Assembly (NCBI RefSeq): GCF_032118995.1
Contig: NC_092656.1
Location: 9,863,761 to 9,927,760, forward strand
Source: Asterias amurensis
Lineage: Eukaryota; Echinodermata; Asteroidea; Forcipulatida; Asteriidae
Reading direction: 5' to 3'
DNA length: 64,000 bases
Notes under the pieces: generated by a model
Seen by the model: the letters and a program-made list of their open reading frames with translations, nothing else
Database searches by the model: none
Told to the model about the DNA's origin: nothing
Shown here: in pieces, positions 1 through 11,013 of the stretch
Position numbering within the stretch: the stretch's first letter is position 1
How the letters are laid out: each line of letters opens with the position of its first letter
Position numbers and translations under genes: made by a program

Positions 1-444
1 CTTGAATAATTCCTTTAAAAGGTTAAAATAAACAAAGGGTAGATGTGTTTGTGCGATTCCCCTCTCCCAGAATTTGCATTTTAAGTCAATTGTATCATTT
101 GTCAGTATCTTGTAAAGACAAAATGTTGAAAAGTTATTTGATTGTACTTCTGAACAAAAAGTTAGCCCAATCGTTGGCCTGATGCACCGTGGCTGTATGC
201 AGTGGTGGTGCTTTAACACAGTGGCGATGAACATGTGTACAATGGTCTCCAACGATGCATGTGTGCACAATACGGGGACCATTGATCAGACCTACGTATG
301 CATTTGTGATATTCAAGTCACTGTTCAAAAGTTTTGTCAGTCAAAATATGACGTTCAACTGTCCCTTTATCTGTGCTAACGAGTCGTGTATAGTCTATCA
401 CTACAGATAATAACATCAATACAGAAATCTGTTATAGTACTTAC

Positions 445-508
445 CTTCAAACGTCTCAACTAAATGAGGGAAGTTCCACTCAAGAAGTTTTTCCTTCATG
501 AGATCCAT
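445..508 (-). CDS. First coding exon, possible SAM-like domain protein (partial)
   Basis: On the minus strand an ATG in good context (CAAATGG) at 508 opens 21 codons beginning MDLMKEKLLEWNFP and ending ...HLVETFE, and is followed directly by a strong splice donor (G|GTAAGT, phase 1). The pattern 'LLEWNFPHLVETFE' resembles the opening helix of sterile-alpha-motif-like domains, where a Trp or Leu is followed by a hydrophobic-xx-Phe pattern. That is a family resemblance, not proof. The frame stays open upstream to 604, so an earlier start is possible. The next exon would lie below 445 or off the left edge, and I could not find it in 1-440. It could also be the start of a transposon-carried gene, since SAM-like N-termini occur in repeated echinoderm gene families. 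Confidence 0.4.
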
Positions 509-604
509 TTGAATGTGTGTGTGGTTACACTGTGGTACTGCAGAGCGCGACCCCAGCAGACAAGTCACACGCTGCGTATTTTGCACAACACTTGAGTAAA
601 ACAT

Positions 605-866
605 TGTGGTTTACTAAACACCATGTAAACTTTTACAACCAGTTCAGTAAAATTTACATAAGATGTGTTTAAAGTTGCTAAGTTATGTAAACTATTAGTT
701 TTACTAACTTTTTGAGTAGTTTTTTATTTACACAAACATTTTGTTTAAATTTTTCATTAATTTTTACTTATGTTAAGTATTTTTTTACTTAACACATTTA
801 ACATAACTTTTTTTTACCATTCTTTTTCTGAGTGTAACGATTTGCAAGATGAGCGTAAGAGATCAT
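605..866. other. AT-rich stretch upstream of the first exon
   Basis: This is AT-rich sequence with runs of T and TTAA-like words and no ORF of note. If the exon at 445-508 is real, this would be its promoter and 5' UTR. No TATA-box or clear initiator could be assigned. Confidence 0.3.
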
Positions 867-1092
867 TTAAAAGGAACACGTTGCCTGGGATCGGTCAAAT
901 TGGTCTTTGAAATGCGTTTGTAACCGTCTGTTGTAAAATGCATGGTTAGAAAGATGTTTTAGAGTGATACTTGTGTGGATCATTATATTCTACTTTTAAA
1001 ATATCTTTCTAATCATATGCATTTTGTAATAAACGTTTACAAACGCTTTTCAAAGACCAACTCGACCGATCCAAGGCAACGTGTTCCTTTAA
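867..1092. mobile_element. Palindromic TTAA MITE, family A, internally deleted copy
   Basis: The left end reads TTAA then AAGGAACACGTTGCC, and the right end is its inverted complement followed by TTAA. The inverted arms run almost to the middle, including ATGATCCACA-type and GTAGAATA-type words. At 226 bp this copy is shorter than the roughly 370-410 bp copies at 12622, 15792 and 27295, and lacks their inner palindrome. There is no coding capacity, so it depended on a transposase elsewhere. The TTAA target preference is the hallmark of piggyBac-type transposases, but that assignment is an inference. Confidence 0.85.
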
Positions 1093-1689
1093 TGAAACAT
1101 CATTGAAAGAAGTTGTAAATACTTGCACCTGCTCAACATAAATAAATAATATGCATTTGCAGTGACAAAAGTCTATTCAGGCTAGTTTGATTATTTTTTC
1201 CATTCACTATCTTACTAATTCATAATTATTATATATGTCTCTGAGAACGATCAACAAAAAACATTGTCAAACATTACCTGCTGAATTGTTTATCACGTTA
1301 AATAAACTCTTTTATTGTTTGCAACAGTACAATTGAAAGGAATCCCACCATAGATGGGGGAACTGCTTACAGAAGGCCAAAGCAGGTGAATGGCCATTTA
1401 GTTACTTTGGATACAGTACTTGCTCACTTTTAGAGCCTCTTTGTTCTGATAGGGATACAAATGTTTAGTTTGGTAGCGGGCAGGGGACCAAGAAGACTGT
1501 TATAAGGCCATGTTTAGACAAGAATAGTAAAGAATGCTCATCGCACTACTTCTCTTCTTGCAATGTGGCAAATTATAAGATTTAGGTCATCAACAAGTCC
1601 TGATCAATGTTTGGTAATGCACTACGCCTACAGAGTGCTTATGAAAAGCTGCCAGATTGATGGAATTATTACTAACTTCTTAATGTTAT

Positions 1690-2850
1690 AAATTCAAAAT
1701 GAAGCAAATATTTCAAAATGTATTTCTCTGTTTTCGGGGAAAAGGGTCTATTTTTGAGACAGTTCTGTTACATCAGGATACAATTGCCCGAGTTTTTCTT
1801 ACCAGAAAGAAAAAGACAAATTTTGACCCTGATCAAAACCGAAAGGAAAATATTCTGAGACCCCTGAAAAAATGAAATTTTGAGGGCAAAAAAAAAATGG
1901 TAAAAATGTTGATTTTGCAAGTTCTAAAAACATACTCTAATGCACGTTCTTAAAATAGCACAAGAGTGAAATTTATAGCAATATTTTTTTGTCTCAAGTA
2001 AAGCCAAGGATAATACTTTGTAGTGATGTAAAAGGTTTTATGAAATATTTTTGTATTTTGGTGGGGTGGAGTTGTAAATATTAACTAAAAAAACAGTTTT
2101 TCATACCCCAATATCGGCCTAAAGTGGCCTAAACACAAATGAACTGTTACCATGGCAACGTGTTATATTATGATTTGAAATGTAAAAGTTGTTAATGGTT
2201 AAGTTGTCCCTACCATCCACAAAGTATAAGAAAAATATTCCTTTTTTTTTTACCGTGGACACGTATGTCGATATTATGTGAAAAGACCCTTAAAAAGGCA
2301 TTTTTCACGTTTTGGGGAAAAAAGTCTAGTTTTGAGGCAGTACTGTCACAACAGGATACAATTGCCCAAGTTTTTGACACCAGATATGGAAAGACCAATG
2401 TTGGCCCTAATCACAGCCGAAAGGAAAATTGTCTGGCAAGTTGACATTTTGGGGTCCAAAAATAGGGTAAAAATGTCGATTTTGCAAGTTCTAAAAACAT
2501 ACTGTAATGCATGATGCAAAAATAGCACAAGGGTGATATTTAAAGCAATTATTTTTTTTTCTCAAGGAAGGCGAAGGATGATACTTTGTAGTGATTTAAA
2601 AGGTTTTTTGAAATAATGTTGCATTATGGTTGGGTGGAGTTGTAAATATGAGCTAAAAACCAGTTTTTCAGACCCCAAAATCGGCCTAAAATGGCCAAAA
2701 AACAAAAAGAGCCGTAATCATGGCAACGGGCTATATATAGAATTTAAAATGCAATTTTGTTTACTTGCACCCCAAGGCCCTTCCACCCACAAAGTATAAA
2801 AAAAATTCATTTTTTGACCGTGAGCAACTATGTCAATTATTTACCTGAAC
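1690..2850. repeat. Tandem duplication of a ~570 bp AT-rich unit
   Basis: Two direct copies lie head to tail, about 1690-2279 and 2280-2850. Matching landmarks are about 575 bp apart: a GGGGAAAA stretch at 1737 and 2315, the run CGATTTTGCAAGTTCT (or GATTTTGCAAGTTCT) near 1910 and 2477, 'ATACTTTGTAGTGAT' near 2010 and 2580, and 'CACAAAGTATAA' near 2218 and 2778. Identity by eye is roughly 80-85 percent with many small indels. Short ORFs in it are not conserved between the units, so it is not coding. Confidence 0.85.
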
Positions 2851-2855
2851 TGACT

Positions 2856-3053
2856 CTTAAAGTCTTTCTCAGATTTAATTAGTTTAGTGAGAAAGTAACC
2901 TGTTTCACAAAACACAAACAGTTGTGCAACTGCGATGACTAATTAAGTCCAAATTTTCAAAGATTTGTTATTTTGATGCATAGGTTGAGATTCACCAAGT
3001 GAGAATACTGGTCTTTGGCTGTTACCAGTGCCTTCAAGGAAAGGCAAAGTGTA
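2856..3053 (-). mobile_element. Family B TTAA MITE fragment (reverse)
   Basis: This is one end of family B in reverse orientation. It carries the internal words TTTGTTATTTTGATGCATA and CAAGTGAGAATACTGGTC and the terminal part CAGTGCCTT. The left part resembles the variant at 61300-61400 (TTTCTCAGATTT...GTGAGAAA). The true end has decayed. Confidence 0.6.
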
Positions 3054-3099
3054 CAGGCAAAGTGTACATTTGGTTTTGGAAACCAATCAATTGTTTTAG

Positions 3100-3790
3100 T
3101 CCAAAGACAAATGTAGTACACGTTGATTAAGATGGTCACATTTTTTTTAATATCGCCCACAATCCAGAGCGATGTTTGCTATGTTTTCACACAGGAAGAA
3201 TAATCTGTAAATTGGAATTCACAATCTGAGAAATGTTACTGACAGTAACGCTTCGCAGATTAAAATTTGGGGAATAAAAACTGATATTGTTTTACATAAA
3301 CACAATACTTTGATGTGAAATAAATCTTTATACTATCGAAAGCTGTTTTTGGCCTTCTAATCAAAAGTTTGCAATGTCATACGTTTCTACAAGTTTCTTG
3401 CTTGTTTTCTCCAAGACTGCAGTAAATTTTCCAGGGACATTATTAATTATGCACTAAACCTTCAAAAAAGAAGTTGTACAACTTGGAGATACCGCTATAT
3501 AAAGCACCAAGGAAAACCCAGTTGAGCAAACAGGACACGCATAATAAGATATAGACGTATCCCTAACAACTGGCTTACTGTCACGAATCGCCATGTGCTC
3601 CTACTGGCTTCCAAAACTGTCTAATGTTTGCAAGGTTTCGGCCTACTTTCTGCTACTTCTACACTATTGATTTGTTGAGATGTAGAACAAAGAGCCATTC
3701 CAACAGCTTTATTTCACGTACTGCATCTCTTTAGAACTCCTTGCCTGGTGGATGTTTCCCCCATACTACAATCTGGACTGTTTGAAGAGG
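3100..3790. other. Intergenic sequence, no feature recognised
   Basis: No open reading frame of note, no inverted termini and no repeat unit could be recognised in this AT-rich stretch. Confidence 0.4.
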
Positions 3791-3794
3791 AATA

Positions 3795-3902
3795 TCAATT
3801 GAGTCGCAATTTTCACAGAGTTGTTATTCAATGCATATGTTTGGTTACACCAAGTGAGAATACTGGTCTTTGACAATTACCAAAAGTGACCAGTGCCTTT
3901 AA
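3795..3902 (-). mobile_element. Family B TTAA MITE fragment (reverse)
   Basis: This holds the last 108 bp of a family B element in reverse, ending GACCAGTGCC then TTTAA. The TTAA of the target site is intact on this side. The other end is missing. Confidence 0.7.
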
Positions 3903-4023
3903 GCTAATCAGTCGTGCTCTGAGGTCTGCAGGATTTCACTTGTTGGATAAAACCTATAGGTCAAGAACAATTTGATACGGAGACAGTGCTATTGCCAAAG
4001 CTGATGCTGCCCCGTGGAACAAG

Positions 4024-4095
4024 CTCCATATGTAGGGATACACCAAGTGAGAAAAATGATCTTTGACAATTACCAAGGGTGTCCAGTGCCTTTAA
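4024..4095 (-). mobile_element. Family B TTAA MITE fragment (reverse)
   Basis: A 70 bp terminal fragment ending GTGTCCAGTGCC then TTTAA, with the adjoining CAATTACCAAGGG. It is only 120 bp from the previous fragment in the same orientation, which suggests an older duplication or recombination between copies. Confidence 0.7.
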
Positions 4096-4325
4096 ATATC
4101 TGCTTACTCGAAACTGATGCATTTAAAAATCATTGGAATACTTCTTGTGTAAGTTTATGTATATTTACACACCACATCAGTGTGGGTGCTTGGGGCTAGT
4201 ATTGATGAAGCTTCTCTATTTACCGAGAGGATTCACATCGATTGAGATGTCTTAATAGATTCTGAGACGGATAGTTGTGTACCATTCTCACCTTGTGCCT
4301 GGATATGCCCCCGATTGGGGTGGGG

Positions 4326-4600
4326 CTTCCGCAAAGGGGTGGGGGTCTGGACGTGAATTTATTAATTTCGAACCCCTACACCCGCCATAACCACCGCGTG
4401 CTCAGGTCGTTTGTCAACCAGTAAACGAGTTTCGAGGACCTTTCTTTGTTCGCCCATTATTCAGAAATAAAAGGGAAATAAACTTCCGCAAAGGTGGGGG
4501 GGGGGGGTTCTGGACGTGAGTTTCTTCATTTCGAACCCTTACCCCGCCATGATCAGTAAACGAGGACCGAGGACATTTTGGTTTTTCTTTGCTCTCACAC
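4326..4600. repeat. Imperfect direct repeat, ~155 bp unit
   Basis: Two copies of CTTCCGCAAAGG...GGTCTGGACGTGA...ATTTCGAACCC...CCGCCAT...CAGTAAACGAG lie head to tail at about 4326 and 4483. The second copy has an expanded poly-G run and lost part of the middle. No function is evident. Confidence 0.75.
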
Positions 4601-4799
4601 GACCGTGTGTGCATAACATGTCGTATCCTACCACAAAACAACACAGAATTCCTGAAACAACAATTCGTCAGAATTAACAGTTTTTGAAAAGTTTTGCAAG
4701 TTTCCCTGAAACTATGCCACTATATGGCACAATGTCCATTGTACATTTCATAATGTATTGTTAAATCACATCTTGCGTATAGCAGTTAAAATTGAATCA

Positions 4800-5160
4800 T
4801 CCGATATATTATTGGATGCAACTCGAATCCCCAGACGTGACAAGACACTTATCTACGTCCTTCGGATGGGACGTTAAGCTGTTGGTCCCATGTGTTATGT
4901 AACGCATGTAAAAGTACACAGTGCACTTATCGAAAAGAGAGAGGGTTCGCCCGATGTTCCCGGTCCGATCAGCAGCAAATTGCGCCACAGCACCTTGTAG
5001 TTCATTACATGGTGCTATCAGAATTAGGTGACCTCATAATTCACACATAGTCCCACATCTTGCAGGAAATACTGTAGTTACAGCGCAAGGAGCGTCACTG
5101 TGTGACGTACATGTGCGCTATATAAGAAGCCACAATTATTATTAATTATTATTATAACTT
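4800..5160 (+). mobile_element. tRNA-derived SINE with (ATT)n tail
   Basis: Near the left end a pol III box B-like word (AACTCGAATCCCC) remains. The body follows with ACAAGACACTTAT, CTTCGGATGGGACGT, TGTAAAAG...CAGTGCACTTATCG and TTCGCCC. The 3' end reads GCGCTATATAAGAAGCC and then ATTATTATT repeats. This body and tail are typical of a SINE family widespread in deuterostomes. The box A half of the head is degraded. Confidence 0.8.
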
Positions 5161-6358
5161 GGTGCAACCGAGCTCAGATTTCCGAGTTGAAAAACAAATT
5201 CAACTGAAAGAACATGTTTGTGCTTAAAATTAGCTTTCTGATGCTTCATTTGTGACATGACATCAGAAAGCTAAATGTCACTGTCCCGGTGGCCTTGTAT
5301 GGTACCTGTACGTCATGAAGCTGTACGAGGGAGCGATTGAGGCAGGACCCCCAGTCATTGAGTCGCTTTCCGGCCCGTGCAACCCTCGAAGCAAATACGT
5401 CTCACAAGAAACGCTTATAATGAAGATGGATTATATCTACAAGCGAGGACATTGTGCTCTGCTATTGTCCGGAGACAAAAATATATATTGGGGTCGTCCT
5501 GGCGGGTGGAAGTAACTCAATGTTAAAGGCACTGGACACTATTGGTAATTACTCACAATAATAATTAGCATAAAAAACTACTTGGTAACGAGCAAGGAAG
5601 AGCTGCCTGTGAAGCTTGTTATAAGGCATCTGAGAGCACTCGCAGTGAGTGGAGATTCATGTCATGGCCCAAAAATGTATCTACAAAAGATATCAACACA
5701 CTTTACTACTACAAGTATTCAATATCCATCATTTACACTTTGTATAAATTTTTTATTTTTGTTAGGCGCCTTGGTCGGTTTTCTGCTCATAGTAAATCCA
5801 CTTTGTTATAATTATTACATGAATAATTAGATAGACAGGTGATTTTGATGACTATCATTTAATATATCAAGACGTTCCTTAGTAACTGTTGTTCATGATC
5901 CTAATTGGCGCCAGTCTTCAAATCACGCACATCATTTGAAGTATGTTGACGTTTCAATATAAAGAGCACACTCCTCGCAGAATGTCAAGTCTGTTTATAT
6001 CCCCATCACTGATTTCATCGATGACAGGTTCTCATTATGACCGAGAGATTACACGAGAATCGACGAGTAATCTGCTTCAAACGATGGACAGTCAGAGACG
6101 GCTAGGCTGTGATGTTATTTGTAGTTTCATTACTATGACAACGAACGAGTATGGGCTTTGAGAGAGAGGGGGCAATACGGCATGGCGATGTGCGTGCCGT
6201 TCCCGTGGTTTCACGAGTGAGACAATTTTGGTTACTCTTGGTTCTGTTTTGTTTTATTCATAACGTAGCGAACACGACCGTGGTCGTAGTTAATGGCCGG
6301 ATGGGTCCAAAATTGACCCAGCAAATCATGTCACACTTTACAAGCCCGCCATGCAGAT
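5160..6358. other. Intergenic sequence with a family B fragment
   Basis: Besides a family B terminal fragment starting with TTAA at 5523 (AGGCACTGGACACTATTGG, then decaying by about 5645), no gene or other repeat is recognised. The short ORFs at 5315-5515, 5582-5830 and 5943-6161 have no recognisable domain and no matching splice sites. Confidence 0.45.
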
Positions 6359-7068
6359 TTAAAGGGCACTTGGCACTATTGGTAATTACTCATAACAATA
6401 TTGTTAGCACACAAAAATTACTTGGTATTGAGCAATTGTGAGGAACGGCTCCCTCTGAGTAACGTATTTTTTGCAAAAGAGGTAATTTCTCACTTAAAGA
6501 CACTATTGGAAATTGTCAAAGACTAGTCTTCTTACTTATAATTATGCACAAAATAACAAGCCTGTGAAAATTTGAACTCAATTGGTCGTCGAAGTTGCGA
6601 GATAATAATGGAAGAAAAAAACACCCTTTGCTGTGTGCTTTCTGCTGTGTGCTTTCAGATGCTTAATTTCGAAATCAAATTCAACTACATGTACTTAGGT
6701 GGAAAATTACTTCTTTCTCGAAAACTAAATGTTACTTGTTTACTGAATGCTACTAAATGCTTTATACTATCAACAGCTATCCATTGCTTGTTACCAAGTA
6801 AGTTTTGTTTGTTAACAATAATTTTAAGTAATTACCAATAGTGTCCAATGTGTCTTTAAATAATAAAATACTTCAGTTGAGGCAATTTATTGGGCATCTG
6901 AAAGCCCACATAGTAATGCAACAACGGTGTTTTTTCTTGTCTTTATTCTCTTTGATGACCAATTGAGTCAAAATTTTCACAGATTTGTTATTTGTAAGCA
7001 TATATGTTTGGATACGAAGTGAGAATACCGGTCTTCGACGATTACCAAACGTTTCCAGTGACCTTTAG
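6359..7068 (-). mobile_element. Family B TTAA MITE split by another family B copy
   Basis: The outer copy is in reverse orientation. Its first part (6359-6493) begins TTAAAGGGCACTTGG and runs to GGTAATTTCTCAC. It resumes after 6859 and ends at GTTTCCAGTGACC near 7068. A second family B element (6494-6859, TTAA at both sides) lies between the two parts. The nest shows that the inner copy is younger. Confidence 0.75.
6494..6859 (+). mobile_element. Family B TTAA MITE, near-complete, inserted in an older copy
   Basis: It is flanked by TTAA at 6494 and 6856. The left end reads AAGACACTATTGG, the right end CCAATAGTGTCCAATG. Internal family words are present: AAAATAACAAGCCTGTGAA, GTCGTCGAAGTTGCGAGAT and GGAAAATTACTTCTTTCTCG. 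No coding capacity. Confidence 0.8.
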
Positions 7069-7069
7069 G

Positions 7070-7640
7070 GAGAACGCTGAGTAGCCACAAAAAAAATGTG
7101 TTCATGAAATTTATCAACGGAAATTGTTTCACGCTGGACATGCGTGCCTCATGCACAAAGGTGTTTAGCATTCATCGGGAAATTCATTTTGTATAGGCCT
7201 ATATCTGACTTGACGTTAGTTTCATTGCGACAAATTAACGGGCAAGACCACCTGCCACCCGTGGGTAAAACATCGCACATGACCCGGCCGATTTTTGTTT
7301 AATTCGATTTTAATTTTTAGTATACATAGCGGTAAGTTGACAGGGAGGTCAGTTTACCGTGCGTCCCCATTGTATTTAATTTATTAATTCTACAGAAAAT
7401 TTGCGTTACTTTAACCAATGGGAACACGCTTTACTTTGAAGAGAAGGTGTAGCTTCGTTTCATGCGTGGACACTTAACACAGGCAACATAGTCGATTGCC
7501 CTCGTTGCCATTGTGCACTTTGAAATGTTTTAATAAAAATTTACAATTTCCTCTTAGGGATATCCTTTCAAGGATATAAAATACGCACTAATGCCCTTGG
7601 CCCCTTTCACGAAAGAAGGATCATGCATGTTTTTCAGATG
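7070..7640. other. Intergenic sequence, no feature recognised
   Basis: Mixed-composition sequence in which I see no coding potential, repeat unit or inverted termini. Confidence 0.35.
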
Positions 7641-7652
7641 GTTAACTTTGTT

Positions 7653-7683
7653 GATACCACACCGGCTCTTTTCATAGCCAACA
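7653..7683 (+). repeat. Histone-stem-loop-like hairpin, decayed copy
   Basis: GGCTCTTTTCATAGCC at 7664-7679 has the histone-type loop but a mismatched inner stem pair. The surrounding 28 bases (ACCACACCGGCTC... to AGCCAACA) match the copy at 61866-61895 with one difference, so both come from one repeat. It abuts the tRNA-like SINE at 7676, whose first bases overlap the 3' arm. Confidence 0.6.
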
Positions 7684-7980
7684 TGGCCGAGCGGTTAAGA
7701 GCATCGGACTCAAGCTCTGGTGTTTGCTCAGCAGAGTGTGGGTTCGAATCCCGGTCGTAACACTTGCTTCGTAAAATTGGGGAGGTAGTGCTCTGCTCTA
7801 CCGGCCAGGCTTCGGACTGATGATACCCACGCCTACATCCGTGTGGACCGTAAAAGGGGTAAGTTTCAGCCCTAGGACTAGGTGGCAACGGCCTCTGGAA
7901 CAAATAGTTGTAGCCAACACCTTGAAGTGGCCTTCAGGCCTTGTGTCTGGCGACTTGCATAAACAAACAATAAAAAAAGG
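7676..7980 (+). mobile_element. tRNA-Leu(CAA)-derived SINE, about 300 bp
   Basis: The head folds like a tRNA-Leu: box A ATGGCCGAGCGGTTAAGAGC, anticodon loop CTCAAGC (CAA), a long variable arm and box B GGTTCGAATCC. The acceptor arms do not pair well (GCCAACA against CGTAACA), so it is not a working tRNA gene. The body that follows contains TTCGGACTGATGATACCC, GACTAGGTGGCAACGG and CCTTCAGGCCTTGTGTCTGG, and ends in an A-rich tail (ATAAACAAACAATAAAAAAA). Heads of the same type are seen at 11911 and 30850 on the minus strand. Confidence 0.8.
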
Positions 7981-8317
7981 GGGAGATTGTACAATAAATT
8001 GTTGTACCCGCAAGGATAGTTGTAATATGTAGTTGCATCTTATTTTCCACACTTAATGCAAAGCTTCCAACATCACTATTTCATGGTTGTAACCGCAAAT
8101 TTACTATTATTTATGGGTTTTTTCTGATTCTTCACACCGTGAAAAGCTTCAAACATCGCCCAACATCACTTTCCTCGGTCCCTTCATCTGACCCCGGACG
8201 GCTGCTAGCGTCAATCTCGTTAAAAAAAGAAAAGGGAAATAGGGCAGAAAAGACAAGTAACCGATGGACAAGTAATTGCGCTCAAACACGACCTCATCTC
8301 AACCCATGTACATTATT

Positions 8318-8487
8318 GGCCCTTCTCGAAACCACGGCTTTGGCTTTGGATTCGGCTTCAGGCTCCGTCCTCTCGTCTGAATCCCTGCTGAGCGCGTACG
8401 CAAAGCACGCGTTAATTTTCAAAACAACAGCGGGGCCAAGCTGCCTGAGCAGAATCTGGAGCCGAAGCCGTGGATTCGAAAACGGCC
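8318..8487. mobile_element. Short foldback MITE with GGCC termini
   Basis: Inverted arms start GGCCCTTCTCGAAACCACGG on the left and end CCGTGGATTCGAAAACGGCC on the right, with TTGGCTTTGGATTCGGCTTC and GGAGCCGAAGCC further in. The 123-codon ORF over it (8139-8510) is explained by GC content and is not coding. Confidence 0.75.
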
Positions 8488-8489
8488 TA

Positions 8490-9170
8490 TATACAACTAG
8501 ACATAATTAGTATAGAGGGGAGAGTGGATTGCACTCCATAATTGCGGTGCAGCATCCAAGGGTATTAAATCCCAAATGAAATTGTGACTGAATTTAGTAT
8601 GCCGAACCTCAGTAAGATGTTTGAGGCCCTAAACAAAATGTCTGCAAGTTCCAATGTTGGGAGTCAATTTGACATTTTGAGACTTAGTTGTTGCGCATTT
8701 CTGTTATTCAGTTAACCTTTGCTACGTATTTATAAATAAGCTCAATTTCCTGACTGTGAAAGATAAAGGAATCAGTTACAAAGAACAACCTCGTGACGTC
8801 AATTTCATCAGTGAACTGCTGCTCAACAAGCCGTACAATACACAAAAAAGAGATGCACTATTTCTTAACTATGTCGAAACATTCCACATTCTCAAATAGG
8901 AGGTAAATTTAGCTCGCAGACAAAAACCATGCCCGTTTTGGAACGTACGCACGCAACCCCTGTAACCATTACATTGTTGTTGCATAATTAAGTTTAATAC
9001 AAAGGTTTGAGTTTAATTTTTTTATTTTGCCTTCGACAAAATGAACTGACTTCAAACGAGGGAACAATGAAAATGTCTACACAGGGAAAACATTGTCAAA
9101 AGTAGCAAACTTCATACTATGGGGCAATCATGTGACACCCAAAAGACCCCCTTGCCTATGACGTCACAAG
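8490..9170. other. Intergenic sequence, no feature recognised
   Basis: No coding frame, inverted repeat or known repeat body is recognised here. Confidence 0.35.
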
Positions 9171-9171
9171 C

Positions 9172-9663
9172 CTAAAAAGCGTCCTCACTGGGGTCTATGA
9201 AAACATTGTTGGCTGATTGCTGTGCCCAGTGCTTACAAGCTGGCTTACGTGTGTCTTGTGGGGTATTTTGCACAATGGCACCAATGGACCCCACAAGGGA
9301 AAATATTTGTTCAACCTGGAGTCCACAATGCAAAGGGTTTAGGTCTACCATCCAGCCAGTTGAGAACATGAAAACCTCAGGGTGTTGGTGGTCAAGACCG
9401 TTTAGCGAACACAGAGGGCATCCATCATGGACCTGGGGAAAGTAGTCCATGCTGTACGACGCAATGGAAGTGCCATCAAACTCGATCCCGAAAAATGTTA
9501 CTTTCCCATGATGAAACCAAGAATGACAACATCCTGAAATTGTGATGTCTTCCCGAGATAATTCATCTTGGGTGCTCGGAATTTCAGGTGTCACGACTGG
9601 GAGTATGTAAGTAGTATGAGAGGAGTATATGACCCCGTTTTTGAGAGGTGGATCATGATCCAC
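9172..9663 (-). CDS. Unrecognised ORF overlapping an inverted-repeat arm
   Basis: An open frame of 163 codons on the minus strand. Its first ~25 codons lie in the left 160 bp inverted-repeat arm (9602-9761), so an ATG start there may be fortuitous. A possible splice acceptor (TACATACTCCCAG) at the arm boundary would let an exon begin at VVTPEIPSTQDE. The body is coding-like in composition, with Cys and His in spaced pairs (CCHSWFHH, CPLCSLNGLDH, CKHW) and a motif SYSMDYFPQVHDG. I do not recognise the family. It could be an exon of a transposon protein or of a decayed host gene. Confidence 0.35.
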   Translation of the reverse strand: MDHDPPLKNGVIYSSHTTYILPVVTPEIPSTQDELSREDITISGCCHSWFHHGKVTFFGIEFDGTSIASYSMDYFPQVHDGCPLCSLNGLDHQHPEVFMFSTGWMVDLNPLHCGLQVEQIFSLVGSIGAIVQNTPQDTRKPACKHWAQQSANNVFIDPSEDAF

Positions 9664-9761
9664 AAGTTGTGTGGATCATGGCTCGTTTGGGTCGTTGTAA
9701 GTAGGAGGTTGCCTGATGGGGGTGTGACGAAGACTCCCCCCCCCCTCTTTTTTACCAGCAC
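9602..9761 (+). repeat. Left arm of a 160 bp inverted-repeat pair around the zinc-finger gene
   Basis: It is almost identical to the reverse complement of 11738-11896. The arm contains AGTATGAGAG, GGATCATGATCCAC (itself palindromic), a good splice donor (GTT|GTAAGTAGG) and a polypyrimidine tract with acceptor (CTCTTTTTTACCAG). It therefore looks like a 5' exon plus short intron pointing inwards. I see no target-site duplication outside the arms. Confidence 0.85.
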
Positions 9762-11013
9762 AGACAGCAAGCGGGCATGTCAGAGTGTAAGACATCACAG
9801 TTAGACAATAAATTGTTGAGTATTAAGAACTATTTTTTAACTAAGATCATTATAATCGAATTATATATTTTCAGACCCAAAGAACTAGTGTAAATAACAC
9901 CCCTCAGTAGTCAAGAGTGTACAAGTCCAGTAGTTAGGTTGTCGTCTGCTGCGTTTTCTGATCATGTTCGAACTTGCTCTCAGTTTGCGGACCAGACACT
10001 ACAAAGACCCCGAGCGGAAGGCCCAATAGTACCATACTTAGCGTACGTTTCTGTACGGACTAATAGACTTACGGTGCATATCCAGGATATAGGTCTCTGC
10101 AAACGGTCATATTCCATCGTTCTCTACAAAGATTAAACGTTAAATAGAGCTATGGTGTCATAAAAGAATCTAATAATTACTATCCCAATCTGTAATTGCC
10201 AGTGTACAAAAAGACCGGTGCATGGTTTACGTGAAAACCTCAATGACCCTTGATCGCGGAGTCTTATCTGGTAGTTAATAGATGACGTCACAACTGATTG
10301 GTCTACCAACCAAACGTGTCAGTTCTTGTTCCCCATACAGTGGAACTATCTTTGTTTTCTATAACTCCAAGCCCACATCATGTACCACAATCACTCGGAC
10401 ACGGTATTATGTTTGTGTTTACCTTTGCAAAAAGGGACTGCAGAGAAAACGAGTATACACGGAAAAACAAGATATACGTTAACAAAAACTTTATTCGGTA
10501 TATAACACTACATTAACAATAACATCTACTTTAAACCTCCACAATACTTCAAACAATCATACATGGCGAAGACCCCCCCATTATGACAAGAACTTTGAAA
10601 TCTGTCGACTGAACTGCGTTCGCATGCAAGTGATTGATTGGACCCCAGCGACCCGTACCTGCCTATTAAGGAGATAAGGTGGATGGGTTGAGATTGTTGG
10701 AAATTAGAGCAAAGACATTAATAGTAAATCTGTTTTCATGGTGTGTTTTTTTTGTGTGTTTTTTAATTTTATTTATTAATTTATTTAATTATAGATACTT
10801 AATTAATTAACTATGTATTTACTCATCTTATTATTATTATTTGTTTTTTTCTTCTTTTATTTTTATGTGTGGGGAGTTCACTTATTAAAACCCTCATAGT
10901 GTTTACAGTTGATAGATTATTATGCTCTAACAAATTTCCGTTGATAATACTGTTCTGTATTATTACCAAATCAAACAATACAGTCTTGGGGTGTAGGATT
11001 GAAAAACCTTTCA
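9762..11013. other. Interior of the inverted-repeat segment without recognised coding sequence
   Basis: Its 10730-10870 part is strongly AT-rich with runs of TTTATTAATTTATTTAATTA and would be the 3' side of the zinc-finger gene. Possible minus-strand polyadenylation signals (AATAAA, seen as TTTATT on the plus strand) occur there. Nothing coding is recognised in the rest. Confidence 0.4.

Noticed and set aside
7676-7762. A functional tRNA-Leu(CAA) gene
   Set aside because: Box A, anticodon and box B are good, but the acceptor arms do not pair and a SINE body with an A-rich tail follows directly.
8139-8510. 123-codon plus-strand ORF
   Set aside because: Most of it lies in a GGCC-ended foldback MITE and the frame is open by base composition.
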